This document shows, piece after piece, positions 45,465 to 54,322 of a stretch of DNA of 64,000 nt. Under the pieces are notes generated by a model that saw nothing but the letters and a program-made list of their open reading frames with translations, made no database searches and had not been told where the DNA came from. Position 1 is the first letter of the stretch; each line of letters begins with the position of its first letter. Both the position numbers and the translations under genes were made by a program. Origin of the DNA: DATJPR01 sp963752915 (GTDB taxonomy: Bacteria > Bacteroidota > Ignavibacteria > UBA10030 > UBA6906); NCBI GenBank assembly GCA_963752915.1, contig CAVVZZ010000001.1, positions 1 through 64,000 on the forward strand, in the 5' to 3' direction.

Positions 45465-46523
45465 ATGGCTTCAAGCAGAAGAGATTTCCTTCGCACTGCC
45501 GCTGCCGCAGGTGCCGGGGTGCTCCTCGATGGATCCGTCGGCGTGAAAACGTTCTCTGCCCTCCCCGGGAGCGTTTCAGGACCGATTGTTATCGCCAGCG
45601 CCAACGGTCTGGAAGCAGTGAAAAAAGCCATGGAGCTCATCAAAGGGGGGAATGACGCGCTCGACGGGGTGATCGCAGGGGTCAATATCGTCGAAGACGA
45701 TCCGAACGACACAAGCGTCGGCTACGGCGGACTCCCGAATGAAGACGGCGTGGTCGAGCTTGATGCCGCGGTGATGCATGGTCCGACCCATCGTGCAGGC
45801 GCGGTGGGCGCCTTGCGCAACATCAAGAACCCTTCGAAGGTCGCACGCGTCGTTATGGAACGGTCCGACCATGTGTTTCTCGTCGGCGAGGGCGCGCTCC
45901 GGTTTGCGAAGGCTCACGGATTCAAGGAGGAGGATCTCCTCACCGACAAGGCCCGCGAAGTCTGGCTCCGCTGGAAAGAGACAATGTCGAACCAGGATGA
46001 CTGGCTTCCGGCACACTCCGTTGACGACAACAATGTCGGCCCGCTGATCGAGCAGAACGCGAGGCCCCACGGCACCATTCACTGCAGCGGCATCGATCTG
46101 AACGGCAATATCTCGTGTGTCACCACGACAAGCGGTCTGGCCTTTAAAATCCCGGGACGTGTCGGCGACTCTCCGATCGTCGGCGCGGGACTCTACTGCG
46201 ATAACGAGGTCGGTTCAGCAGGTTCGTCCGGCAGGGGCGAGGCGAATATCACGAACTGCGGGAGTGCGATGATTGTCGAATGGATGCGTCAAGGAAAATC
46301 GCCGGAGGAATCCTGCCTCGCCGCGTGCAAGAGGATCGTCGACCACGTCAAGGAAGCCCGCCTCAAACTCAGCAATGGCTTGCCGAATTTCAGCGTGTCA
46401 TATTACGCTCTCTCAAAGAGCGGTGCATACGGCGGCGGGGCGATTTACAGCGGTCAATCAATGGCTGTCCACAACGGAACGGAAGCGAAACTTGTCCCTC
46501 TGCCCTACCTCTATGAACTGTGA
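45465..46523 (+). CDS. Tat-exported N4-(beta-N-acetylglucosaminyl)-L-asparaginase-like enzyme (T2 Ntn hydrolase), 352 aa
   Basis: The ATG at 45465 follows GGAGG and opens a twin-arginine signal (SSRRDFLRTAAAAGAG). The fold is that of glycosylasparaginases/isoaspartyl peptidases. A conserved front half contains GGNDALDGVIAGVNIVEDDPNDTSVGYGGLPNE. The self-cleavage and nucleophile threonine is T204 in PHGTI, followed by GRVGDSPIVGAGLYCDNEVG and ITNCG in the substrate pocket. The family removes N-linked glycans from asparagine or cleaves isoaspartyl bonds. It is convergent with the GT2 gene, nine bases apart. It is the third Ntn hydrolase in the window. Confidence 0.92.
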   Translation: MASSRRDFLRTAAAAGAGVLLDGSVGVKTFSALPGSVSGPIVIASANGLEAVKKAMELIKGGNDALDGVIAGVNIVEDDPNDTSVGYGGLPNEDGVVELDAAVMHGPTHRAGAVGALRNIKNPSKVARVVMERSDHVFLVGEGALRFAKAHGFKEEDLLTDKAREVWLRWKETMSNQDDWLPAHSVDDNNVGPLIEQNARPHGTIHCSGIDLNGNISCVTTTSGLAFKIPGRVGDSPIVGAGLYCDNEVGSAGSSGRGEANITNCGSAMIVEWMRQGKSPEESCLAACKRIVDHVKEARLKLSNGLPNFSVSYYALSKSGAYGGGAIYSGQSMAVHNGTEAKLVPLPYLYEL

Positions 46524-46532
46524 ACGCGGCGG

Positions 46533-47813
46533 CTATTTCCCTTCAGGCGTGACCTGCGGCTTCACGTCGAACCGGACCGTCTTATCCCAGGTTCTCCGCT
46601 CCTTCTTGATGTAGTCAAGATAGAACGCCTTCACCACGAGATAGATCCAGAACTGACAGTAGGTGAAGTACATCAGGACAATGAGACCGATATTCCTGAC
46701 CCGGTCTTCGCCGTCAAACGAAATGGCGAGGAGGATTTCGAAGATGAACAGGACGAATGCCATCGCCCACACGACCGTATAGGGACCCGGAAGAGAGATG
46801 CTGACCAGATTCAGGGCGCTGACGACGAACAGTACGTCCGAGATGAGGATGGCGACAAAGAAGACGTAGTACAGGGACAACGTGTAAAGAAGATCGAAGG
46901 CGAGCCGTCGATTCCGGAACTTCGGGATGTCCCGGAAGAACTTGGCAATGACATAGTTGTTCCCCCGCACCCATCGGGTCCGTTGCCTCAGCCAGGCGTT
47001 CCACGATTGCGGTTCCTGCTCCTCGGTGACGGAGTACGGCAGGAACTTGATCTTGTACCCTTCCTCATAGATCCTGATACTGAGCTCCGAATCCTCCGTC
47101 AGCGCTTCTTCGTCCCATCCGTTCAAATCGTTGATGATCTTCCGCCACATCACGAAATTCGTTCCCGGCAGCGTGGCGATGTTATGCATCTGCCATCGAC
47201 CGGCCTGCAACATCGACTGAAAGCTCAGTGTCTCGATGTTGATGAACCTGGTCAGCAGGTTGAAATTCTTGTTGACGGTCCTGAATTTTCCGATGACCGC
47301 CCCGAGTTCTTTGTGCAGAAGGAGCTGCGCGACAAGATACCGCAACGCCGAGGGGTGGGGCGTATTGTCGGCGTCGTAGATGGCAATAACGTCGGAGGTG
47401 GTTTCCCGCACTCCGAGATTCAATGCGCGTGATTTTCCCCGCCCTCCTTCTTCCCGCGGCACATTGAAAATCCTGACGCGGGCGTCCTCTTGTCCGTGCC
47501 GGAGGATGATTTCCTGCGTCCTGTCCGTCGACCCATCGTTGATGACGAGAATCGTCAATCGATCACGCGGGTACTCAAGCCGCCGCATGGACGCCAGCGT
47601 CGCGTCGATGACTTTTTCTTCGTTGTGGGCAGGAATAAGAATAGTGCACGTCGGGTAGTCGAACGTCATCCGATCGATGTTCTGTTTCTCGCGGAGCGAT
47701 TTGATGAAGTTGAAATACCCAAAGCAGGTCAGGATAAACTGGTACGCGATCATGAACCAGATGAGAATGACCGCGACGAGGAAAAGGAAGCTGAGATCGA
47801 GTTCGAGAGTCAT
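46533..47813 (-). CDS. Processive family 2 glycosyltransferase (PgaC/BcsA/hyaluronan-synthase-like), 426 aa
   Basis: I start at the ATG at 47813. One N-terminal membrane helix (residues 7-30) is followed by the GT-A domain. Its motifs are complete: D93 in VINDGSTD, D147-A-D149, T239-E-D241 and Q277-R-T-R-W281. These are the marks of processive synthases that extend and move a polysaccharide across the inner membrane. Several further membrane helices follow (about 300-410). It resembles PgaC more than BcsA, with no PilZ domain. The next gene upstream on the same strand encodes the deacetylase/TIM-barrel protein, and together they look like a polysaccharide export and editing pair. Confidence 0.9.
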   Translation of the reverse strand: MTLELDLSFLFLVAVILIWFMIAYQFILTCFGYFNFIKSLREKQNIDRMTFDYPTCTILIPAHNEEKVIDATLASMRRLEYPRDRLTILVINDGSTDRTQEIILRHGQEDARVRIFNVPREEGGRGKSRALNLGVRETTSDVIAIYDADNTPHPSALRYLVAQLLLHKELGAVIGKFRTVNKNFNLLTRFINIETLSFQSMLQAGRWQMHNIATLPGTNFVMWRKIINDLNGWDEEALTEDSELSIRIYEEGYKIKFLPYSVTEEQEPQSWNAWLRQRTRWVRGNNYVIAKFFRDIPKFRNRRLAFDLLYTLSLYYVFFVAILISDVLFVVSALNLVSISLPGPYTVVWAMAFVLFIFEILLAISFDGEDRVRNIGLIVLMYFTYCQFWIYLVVKAFYLDYIKKERRTWDKTVRFDVKPQVTPEGK

Positions 47814-47830
47814 GCGGTTTTCTGCACCCG

Positions 47831-47856
47831 CCCCCCGTCGGGACTGGCGAGGGGGG
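47831..47856. repeat. C/G-run inverted repeat between the two polysaccharide genes
   Basis: CCCCCC at 47831-47836 and GGGGGG at 47851-47856 pair across 14 bases, in the 61-base gap between the giant gene and the GT2 gene. It may be an mRNA stability or processing hairpin. Confidence 0.4.
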
Positions 47857-47874
47857 ATCGGGGCAACGAGAGGT

Positions 47875-49242
47875 TTAAGGCTCCACTGACTCGACGACGC
47901 GGTAGCGGCGGCGAATGAGGACGACGACGAGATACATGATGAACAGCATGGCAACGGCGACCGTGCCGAACACCGCAATGACAGTGCTCGACCAGAAGCT
48001 TGTCCAGTTCACCCCGTAGGAAAACTGGTCGCCGGCGACGAGCTCCACATTGTGCGACCCTGCGGGAAGAAAGACGGTATAGCAATCGTTCCCTTTCATG
48101 ACGGACGCCTGATACGGTTGCCCGTCGATGGTAATATCCTCGGGAGAACGATTGATCGAGACCAGCGCCCGTGAGTGCGCGGTATACGAAAACTGAATGA
48201 CGCGCTGGTCGTAATTCACCTCGGTGAGGTTCCCCGTGATCCCCATGATCCTCGGCTGGAGCTCGTGCGAGGAAAGGTTCGCATGATCGGTGCTGAAAAC
48301 GACGTGATGGCTCCCGGCCGGTACAAGATAATTGTTTTCCCGCGCCGGCGCGTACGGAACGCCGTCAATGCGCACCTCGACGATCTCCTTCGGCAAATGG
48401 AGACTATAGGACCACGGCGCCGACACGTTGAATCCGTCTTCCGTCGGTGTGATCTCCGCCCCTACCGCCGCAGCATACGGAAAATAGATCAGGTCCTGGG
48501 GATTCACCGTGGCCTCACAATAAATCACTGTGCGCGGGACCTCCGACGCGGCGGCTTTCACCATCTGAAAGCCCTCCGTTCCCGATTGCGTGATGGTGGG
48601 GAACGGCGTGATTTGTTCCGGCTGACGGAAGGGGCCGATATTCAGATCCAGGAGGAGCTTTGAAGAGTCCGCCATCAATTCATGGTAGCGTTTCCCGATC
48701 GCGAGATAGCGGAGGGGTGTGGTCGACCAGAGATGCTGCGGGTCTTCGATCGAGAGATGGAATCCATACTCCCTCTGGAATGAGAGAATTGAAGGCATGT
48801 CGACGCCCAGCCATTCCCGGAGCTCGGGCGAGCCGTACGCGTCCTGCGCCGTAACGACGACGCAGAACCCCGGCTTCGCCGATGCAACCCCTTTCAGCAT
48901 CTCTAGAATTTTGCGGTACACGTCGTTGAGTTTTCCGATCCTGAATTCCGTCAGCTCAGTCCGCACCTGGGGATTGTTCCGCCAATAGTTGGGCGATTCA
49001 TGATCGAACACCGACGCAGGATCATATCCGTACCGCCGTCGGAAGGATTCACGCGCAGAGGGATGCATCGGCGTGAAGAGGAGGGGATCTTCGAATCCCC
49101 GCCCCGATTCGAAATACAGCTCGCTGAGGTTGACACCGTCCCAATCGAACTGGTCGATGAGACTCTCATATCGGCCGACCATCGTATCAACGCATTTACC
49201 GTCGGTCAGGGCTGACAGGATATCTCCACGAAGGGCGAGCAT
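47875..49242 (-). CDS. C-terminal part of the giant deacetylase/TIM-barrel protein (barrel end, PEGA-like domains, membrane anchor)
   Basis: This frame continues the protein begun at 51853 after a one-base shift at 49209-49211. It contains the second half of a TIM-barrel, glycosidase-like domain (QFDWDGVNLSELYFES, PGFCVVVTAQDAYG, LLLDLNIGP) and two beta-sandwich domains of PEGA type (VEVRIDGVPYAPARENNYLVPAG, VSINRSPEDITIDGQPY). One membrane helix near the end (STVIAVFGTVAVAMLFIMYLV) is followed by a basic tail. This places the whole protein in the periplasm, held to the inner membrane by its C-terminus. The ATG at 49242 lies before the true join and is probably not used. Read with the preceding frame the full protein is about 1326 residues. 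Confidence 0.75.
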   Translation of the reverse strand: MLALRGDILSALTDGKCVDTMVGRYESLIDQFDWDGVNLSELYFESGRGFEDPLLFTPMHPSARESFRRRYGYDPASVFDHESPNYWRNNPQVRTELTEFRIGKLNDVYRKILEMLKGVASAKPGFCVVVTAQDAYGSPELREWLGVDMPSILSFQREYGFHLSIEDPQHLWSTTPLRYLAIGKRYHELMADSSKLLLDLNIGPFRQPEQITPFPTITQSGTEGFQMVKAAASEVPRTVIYCEATVNPQDLIYFPYAAAVGAEITPTEDGFNVSAPWSYSLHLPKEIVEVRIDGVPYAPARENNYLVPAGSHHVVFSTDHANLSSHELQPRIMGITGNLTEVNYDQRVIQFSYTAHSRALVSINRSPEDITIDGQPYQASVMKGNDCYTVFLPAGSHNVELVAGDQFSYGVNWTSFWSSTVIAVFGTVAVAMLFIMYLVVVLIRRRYRVVESVEP

Positions 49243-51853
49243 CGTCTCCCCGGTAATTCTTCTCCCTCCACTCCGGGTGCTCCAGCCAGAATTTTTGGCT
49301 GACCTGGGGCGGTTCCAGCCAGAGATACACAAGAATGCCGTTCCCATGAGCGAGCGTGACGAGGCGGGCGTAATCGTAGGTATATTTCGGGTATTCGTGC
49401 CAGCCTGCCACGTGAACCACGCGCACGCCCTCGGACACCCATTGACGCACGAGCGTTTCGATACTGATGGTCGAAGGTCGTGTCCCGGGATCAAAAAAGA
49501 CCTCCAGCGAATTCCGCCGGATGATCGGTCCCAGGCGGAAATAGTGACGCACATAGTCGAGCAGGTAGGGATACTGGCTGACGCCCAGTTGAGACTGCGG
49601 GTCGAACTGGGTCGAGAAAAAGATCACCCTTCCCTTACCGACCTGTTTTCCAATGGCGAGGGGGGCTTCTGTGTTTTCGTCGACACAAAACACTTCATCG
49701 ACGTCGTTCACTTCGAATTTCGACGTCAACTGTGGATAGCGCCATGCAATCCGGTCATCGGGGAAAAACTTGTCGCGCACGCGAAGGACTCTGAGCTTTG
49801 AATTGCTGAACTTGATCCCCATCTCCTCCGCAAGATCGTTTTTCCCATCCGTGATGAGGCACCCGCCGTCCTCCACAAATTTCTTCACCACGTCGTAATC
49901 GTCCTGCCCCAGGGAATCGACAAACGTATCCGGGACAATCAGAAGATTGTAGTGCTCAAGGTTCAGCATCTCGCCGGTAATCGGCTGACCGACGAAGAGC
50001 GTGTCCACCGGAATGTTGACGCATCCAAAGACCGCCGCGAGCGATGCCTGGTCGTTGAATGCGGCGCCCCGCGCATGATAGTTCCAGAAGATAACAGGCT
50101 TGGCTTCACGCCATGTGTCTTCGGAGCCGAGAACCTTTCGCACCGTGGTCTGAATTGTGTGCTCCACTCTCTCGAAAAACGTGACCGGCCGTTCCCGGAA
50201 TTCCGTCGGCTCCGCGCGATAGATCTGCCCCGGCTCGAGCTCGATTTGACGCGTGACTGGACCTTTCAGACGCTGCTCGGAGATTATGCGATTCAAAATC
50301 TCGCCGTCCCGCGCATAGTACGCCTCGGAGAGGTACTGGTCGTCCAGGGTGACGGTGTAACTCTGGCTTCCACAGAGGATGACGCGGTCCTTTGTTTTCA
50401 CCCAGTGCGGTTGATCGCGGAGGTCGATGTACGTATAGCCGAGGGACTGAATGCTGTCGACAAGCTCCTTCAACAACTCGTGATCGACAAACGCGTGGAA
50501 AAAGCATGAGGCGAAGCCGTCGCGCACGGCAAGATTGTCGCGTGCTTCATCGATAAGATGCTTGACATAGCCTTCGCTTTTTTGCTTGTCGGGATCAAGA
50601 GGAACATAGCCGAGATTTTCCGGGTAGATGACCTGGCCAAACAAGTCCTTGTGAATGACGTACGGAAAGAACTGGCTATAATCGAAGTCCTCCATCGAAA
50701 GACGCTGTTCCATCGCCGTACTGAAATACTTCGCCACGGTCTCGTAGAGTTTGATGGATGCCGTGTAATGCGGGGTTTCCCATATCAGCGGGTAGAGGCC
50801 GTTCTTCATGAACTCCTGGATGCCCAGTTCCAGCTTCTTCGCTATGCTTTCGGTGGTTTCGCCCTTGATCGGGGCGTTTGTGCTCGCGTCCCAGAATTCG
50901 TAGTCGATCGCGGTGATCCCGTGGTATTGGTGTGTTACCCCATGCATCACGATGGTTGCGCCGTTTTGCACCATGTACTTCAGGGCGTCGACGATTTCCG
51001 GCTTGTCCGAGAGGCTTACGCGCGTTGCAGTGGTGGGGTCGACATAGAACGGGACGACTCCCACCAGAAAGGGGATGTTCCGGCTCGAAAGGATATCCGC
51101 GATATCTCTGAGCTTGTCGGGGTCCTCCATCGGGGTCACATCTTCGATCCGGATGAGCGCGTAATGCGATTCTTCATGCTGCTCGCCGAGGATATCATGC
51201 AGCATATCGGCGAAGAGAAGGTATTCGGTCGCCTCGTCGGCATAGGCGAACGGTGAGTCGACAAAATACGTCAGGAGGCCGGACTCTATTATATAGGGAT
51301 GTTCGCGACGGGTCTGTGTGGAGTACACTGTCGCATCCACTGTCGCGCTCGTCCGGGGAAGGAGATCCACAAGGCTGATGGACGGTTCCCGCTTGGTGAA
51401 TGTCTTCCCATGATACCGGATGATATTGAAATTGGAGACGCTGTCGATCTTTGAAGCGTTGAACCCGAGCTTTTTCGCGACTCCGGGATGGGCGCAGAAC
51501 TCCACCATGCCGGTGGCGATCCAGATCACCCTCCTGTCATTGCGGAGAACGTCGTCGGTAAATCTTGTTGGAACCTGGTTCTGATTGTGGAAGCCGACAT
51601 AGAACGTGAAATCGAAATTCGCCATCTGGTGCGGCACGTAGTCGGCTACCCCCTCAATCGTCGTCGTGACATTGAAGTGGCCAAGCAGCTCGGCGAGCTG
51701 CCGGCCCATGCCGATGGCCTGGTTCTTCAAGCTTGAAGAGCCTTCGACGACGACAAGGACAGTTTTCGGTTTTTCCTGAGCGAAGAGAGCGAGGCTGAGG
51801 CAGGAGGCGAGGAGACACAGCGCTCCGAAACGTCGGAGGTTTCGAACCATCAT
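49196..51853 (-). CDS. N-terminal part of the giant deacetylase/TIM-barrel protein (DUF2334 deacetylase, GATase-like, barrel start)
   Basis: A signal peptide (cleavage near ALFAQ) begins at the ATG at 51853 or the next codon. Residues of about 30-210 are an unknown Rossmann-like region, possibly DUF2194-like. Residues of about 210-500 match DUF2334-type polysaccharide deacetylases: RIEDVTP with the metal aspartate, VGVVPFYVDP, MHGVTHQYHG with the HxxxH pair, and WETPHY. Residues of about 590-790 resemble a glutamine-amidotransferase-like flavodoxin fold (NLLIVPDTFVDSLGQDDYDVVKKFVEDGGCLI). A TIM-barrel domain then starts (VRVVHVAGWHEYPKYTYDYARLV, GILVYLWLEPP). The frame ends at 49196 only because of one extra base in the GGG at 49209-49211; removing it gives PVSLTDGKC and joins the next frame. 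Confidence 0.78.
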   Translation of the reverse strand: MMVRNLRRFGALCLLASCLSLALFAQEKPKTVLVVVEGSSSLKNQAIGMGRQLAELLGHFNVTTTIEGVADYVPHQMANFDFTFYVGFHNQNQVPTRFTDDVLRNDRRVIWIATGMVEFCAHPGVAKKLGFNASKIDSVSNFNIIRYHGKTFTKREPSISLVDLLPRTSATVDATVYSTQTRREHPYIIESGLLTYFVDSPFAYADEATEYLLFADMLHDILGEQHEESHYALIRIEDVTPMEDPDKLRDIADILSSRNIPFLVGVVPFYVDPTTATRVSLSDKPEIVDALKYMVQNGATIVMHGVTHQYHGITAIDYEFWDASTNAPIKGETTESIAKKLELGIQEFMKNGLYPLIWETPHYTASIKLYETVAKYFSTAMEQRLSMEDFDYSQFFPYVIHKDLFGQVIYPENLGYVPLDPDKQKSEGYVKHLIDEARDNLAVRDGFASCFFHAFVDHELLKELVDSIQSLGYTYIDLRDQPHWVKTKDRVILCGSQSYTVTLDDQYLSEAYYARDGEILNRIISEQRLKGPVTRQIELEPGQIYRAEPTEFRERPVTFFERVEHTIQTTVRKVLGSEDTWREAKPVIFWNYHARGAAFNDQASLAAVFGCVNIPVDTLFVGQPITGEMLNLEHYNLLIVPDTFVDSLGQDDYDVVKKFVEDGGCLITDGKNDLAEEMGIKFSNSKLRVLRVRDKFFPDDRIAWRYPQLTSKFEVNDVDEVFCVDENTEAPLAIGKQVGKGRVIFFSTQFDPQSQLGVSQYPYLLDYVRHYFRLGPIIRRNSLEVFFDPGTRPSTISIETLVRQWVSEGVRVVHVAGWHEYPKYTYDYARLVTLAHGNGILVYLWLEPPQVSQKFWLEHPEWREKNYRGDDARPSWRYPVSPDRR

Positions 51854-52063
51854 GGAGTTCAATACATTGTTATTCACACAACAAACACGCAAATCACGCC
51901 ACGTACATTGGATTCGATGTCGGAGCGAAGGCGCTGCTACTGTACAAATCTTCAATACACTCGATTTTGATCGCAGAATCACCCCCTCCGGCACCGCATC
52001 GTCAAAACTGACTCTTATGATACCAATGATCAGACAGGAAAGCAACCGCCCTCTTTTCTCCCA

Positions 52064-52092
52064 TTGACCTTCGTGCAATTGCATCCTACATT
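52064..52092 (+). promoter_or_regulatory. Sigma-70-type promoter for the NYN-domain gene
   Basis: TTGACC (52064-52069), 17 bases, TACATT (52087-52092). The leader is about 55 bases. The opposite side of this 299-base divergent region, toward the giant protein gene, shows no comparable promoter. Confidence 0.6.
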
Positions 52093-52152
52093 ATCTTGAA
52101 ATCACGACGGTGAACTTTTCCTCATTAACACCAGACACCGGAGAACACCACC

Positions 52153-53064
52153 ATGCCGATCGGAAAGACTCGCGTGGGAGTCTATGTCGATACGATGAAC
52201 ATCTCCAGGAACGGCGGCTATGGAATGCAGTACAATGTGCTGCGCGATTTCGCCTGTCGGGGAGACGCCGAACCGGTCAGGCTAAATGCCTATGTGATGT
52301 TTGATCAGGATCGCGCGGATGCAGAGCCGTCATATGGAGATGGTCAGATTGGATTCTATTCGCTCCTGCGGGACTTCGGCTACAAAGTCATCCAAAAGAA
52401 TCTGAAGTGGCACACAGACGAATGGGGGAGCCGGTTTGCGAAAGCGAACACCGAGATGGATATGGCTCTCGACGTTGTTCTTCAGGCAAAATCCCTGGAT
52501 CGCGTCGTGCTTGCGACCGCCGATCCGGAGTTCGACAGAGTTATCACCCTCGCGCAGAACCAGGGAGCGCGCGTTGAAGTGATTGCCTTTGATAATGTGC
52601 CGCAATCGCTTCGCACGGAGGCCGACTTGTTCCTGTCCGGCTATTTGGTCCCGGACCTCCTGCCTACGGCGCCGCCGAAAACCGGCGGGCGATGGGGCGA
52701 TCTCGGTTCTCGCGTGCGCGGGGTCTGTTACAGCCACTCGGAAAAGGGCTATGGCTTTCTCCGATTCATCAAGTGCCTTTCCCCCGCCCTCTGGCGCATC
52801 GACGCCCGCGATTCCGAGTCGCCGTATGTCAGCGTGTTCTTTCACGACTCCCAGCTCCCGCCGGAAGTCGGGCCGGAAGATCTTCCGAGCCGCTCAATCA
52901 TCTTCGACGTCGAGCTGGCCAAGTCCGAGAGCCGCGAGAACAGCATGATCGCCATCAACATGCAAGTCGTCGGGAGGAAGAAACGCGAGCGTCCGACGGT
53001 ACGGATCATCGATGCAGAGAGGATCAGAGGGGAAGGAGTCCCGAAGGAAGAGCAATCTAATTAG
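52153..53064 (+). CDS. NYN-domain (LabA/DUF88) protein with C-terminal cold-shock-like domain, 303 aa
   Basis: The N-terminal 165 residues form a NYN/PIN-like domain: GVYVDTMNISRNGGYG with the first acidic residue, EMDMALDVVLQA with the central aspartates, and RVVLATADPEFDRVI with the third acidic site. These domains are metal-dependent RNases. A linker (PTAPPKTGGRW) leads to an OB-fold of cold-shock type: GVCYSHSEKGYGFLRF, VSVFFHDSQLP and a last strand IIFDVELA..ENSMIAINMQV. The pairing suggests an RNA-binding nuclease. No signal peptide is present. It is a single-gene unit with its own promoter and terminator. Confidence 0.85.
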   Translation: MPIGKTRVGVYVDTMNISRNGGYGMQYNVLRDFACRGDAEPVRLNAYVMFDQDRADAEPSYGDGQIGFYSLLRDFGYKVIQKNLKWHTDEWGSRFAKANTEMDMALDVVLQAKSLDRVVLATADPEFDRVITLAQNQGARVEVIAFDNVPQSLRTEADLFLSGYLVPDLLPTAPPKTGGRWGDLGSRVRGVCYSHSEKGYGFLRFIKCLSPALWRIDARDSESPYVSVFFHDSQLPPEVGPEDLPSRSIIFDVELAKSESRENSMIAINMQVVGRKKRERPTVRIIDAERIRGEGVPKEEQSN

Positions 53065-53112
53065 CAGCGCGCCTGAAGCATTTCCCCGGCGATGGTTGCG
53101 CTGAAACGGAAG

Positions 53113-53145
53113 CGGTGGGAACGATGGCGGTCATCGTTCCCACCG
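53113..53145. terminator. Bidirectional terminator between convergent genes
   Basis: A perfect 14-base stem (CGGTGGGAACGATG, 53113-53126, with 53132-53145) around a five-base loop lies between the NYN gene and the SPFH gene. The plus side is followed by TTGTGTTT. Confidence 0.7.
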
Positions 53146-53151
53146 TTGTGT

Positions 53152-54039
53152 TTACTTGGTGTCGAGGATAATCGGCAAGCCGTCCTTCCCCGCCCCGATC
53201 ACAATGATTTTCGTGTTTTGAGACTCGGCGAGTTTCTGGGTTGCTTCAATCCCCTTCCAGCGCAGCAGCTGTTCACTGATCCCCTTAGCCACGATGTTTT
53301 GAAAATCCGAGATGCCCTGCGCTTCAATCCGTTTGCGATCGGCTTCCTGCTGTTCCTTGGTGAGCACGAACTGCATGCGCTGGCTTTCCTGCTCCGCCTT
53401 CAACTTTTCTTCGATTGCGTCAGTCAGCCCCTGCGGGAGACCGACTTTTCGTAGCGGCGTGTTTTCCACCTCGACGCCGCGCGAGCCGATAATGCCTTCG
53501 AGTTCCTTCTGGATCTGCAGCGCGAGCTGTTCGCGGGCCGAAGTATACAGTGCACGGGCATCGTAGCCGGCAGTGACTCCGCGAGTGACGGACCGGAATT
53601 GCGGTTCGATGATCACCTCCAGGTAGTTCTCTCCCACCGTGCGATAGAGATCGGCCGCGCGATCGGGATTCACATGATAGAGAACGCTGAGCTCGAGTTG
53701 CACGGTGAGTCCTTCTTTTGAGGGGACATCCATGACTTCTTTGAGCTCCTGCGTCTTCACGGAAAACTTTATCACGCGCGCGAAGGGATTGACGAAGTTG
53801 ATTCCGGCCTTCAGCGGGGTCTCGTTCACTGTTCCGAAGGTGTCCACAACCCCCACATTTCCTGCCGGGACGACGGTAACGCACTGCATCATCGCCAACC
53901 CTGCAAAGAACACGGTCGCGAGTGCCGCGATTGCGGCAAGGCTTCGGAAGGCGAGATTCTTCTCTTGAACCTTCTTTGTCGAAGATCGCCAAAAGTAGAA
54001 CGCCACGATAGCGACCAGAAGTGAAAAGAGAAATAGCAT
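53152..54039 (-). CDS. SPFH/prohibitin-family membrane protein, 295 aa
   Basis: Two N-terminal hydrophobic segments (residues 2-18 and 33-56) lead into the SPFH domain: VVPAGNVGVVDTFGTV, LKAGINFVNPFARVIKFSVKTQEL, and TVQLELSVLYHVNPDRAADLYRTVG. The second half is a long charged coiled coil (ALQIQKELEGIIG...AEQESQRMQFVLTKEQQEADRKRIEAQG) ending near KIIVIGAGKDGLPIIL. Prohibitin-like proteins form large rings in the membrane and act as scaffolds or protease regulators. There is no FtsH gene nearby. Confidence 0.92.
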   Translation of the reverse strand: MLFLFSLLVAIVAFYFWRSSTKKVQEKNLAFRSLAAIAALATVFFAGLAMMQCVTVVPAGNVGVVDTFGTVNETPLKAGINFVNPFARVIKFSVKTQELKEVMDVPSKEGLTVQLELSVLYHVNPDRAADLYRTVGENYLEVIIEPQFRSVTRGVTAGYDARALYTSAREQLALQIQKELEGIIGSRGVEVENTPLRKVGLPQGLTDAIEEKLKAEQESQRMQFVLTKEQQEADRKRIEAQGISDFQNIVAKGISEQLLRWKGIEATQKLAESQNTKIIVIGAGKDGLPIILDTK

Positions 54040-54245
54040 CGGGACCTCTCAGAGTGTGATGGAAGGGGGAGTGCGAAATGAGCGTCGATTCGACGGGACT
54101 GTCCGACAAATCTACAAAGCAGAGGCGGAAACAGCAATTTACAGCCGAGGGATTACTGCTTGTGCATTTCCCGAATTGTCGTTAAATATCGGCGGAGCAT
54201 ACCTCGCCCGGCGCCAACTCATAGAAAGTTCGCATTCGAGGGTGG

Positions 54246-54280
54246 GCCAGACTCTTGTGTCTGGCACAGGTGTCTGGCTC
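54246..54280. repeat. GCCAGAC-unit repeat cluster
   Basis: GCCAGACTC and GTGTCTGGC form an inverted pair around TT (54246-54265), followed by a further reverse copy (ACAGGTGTCTGGC). It lies in the 283-base divergent region between the SPFH and LD-carboxypeptidase genes. Confidence 0.75.
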
Positions 54281-54322
54281 GTGCGTTCCGAACTATCAGA
54301 TTTTTCCCTTCCTGGACCCGCA

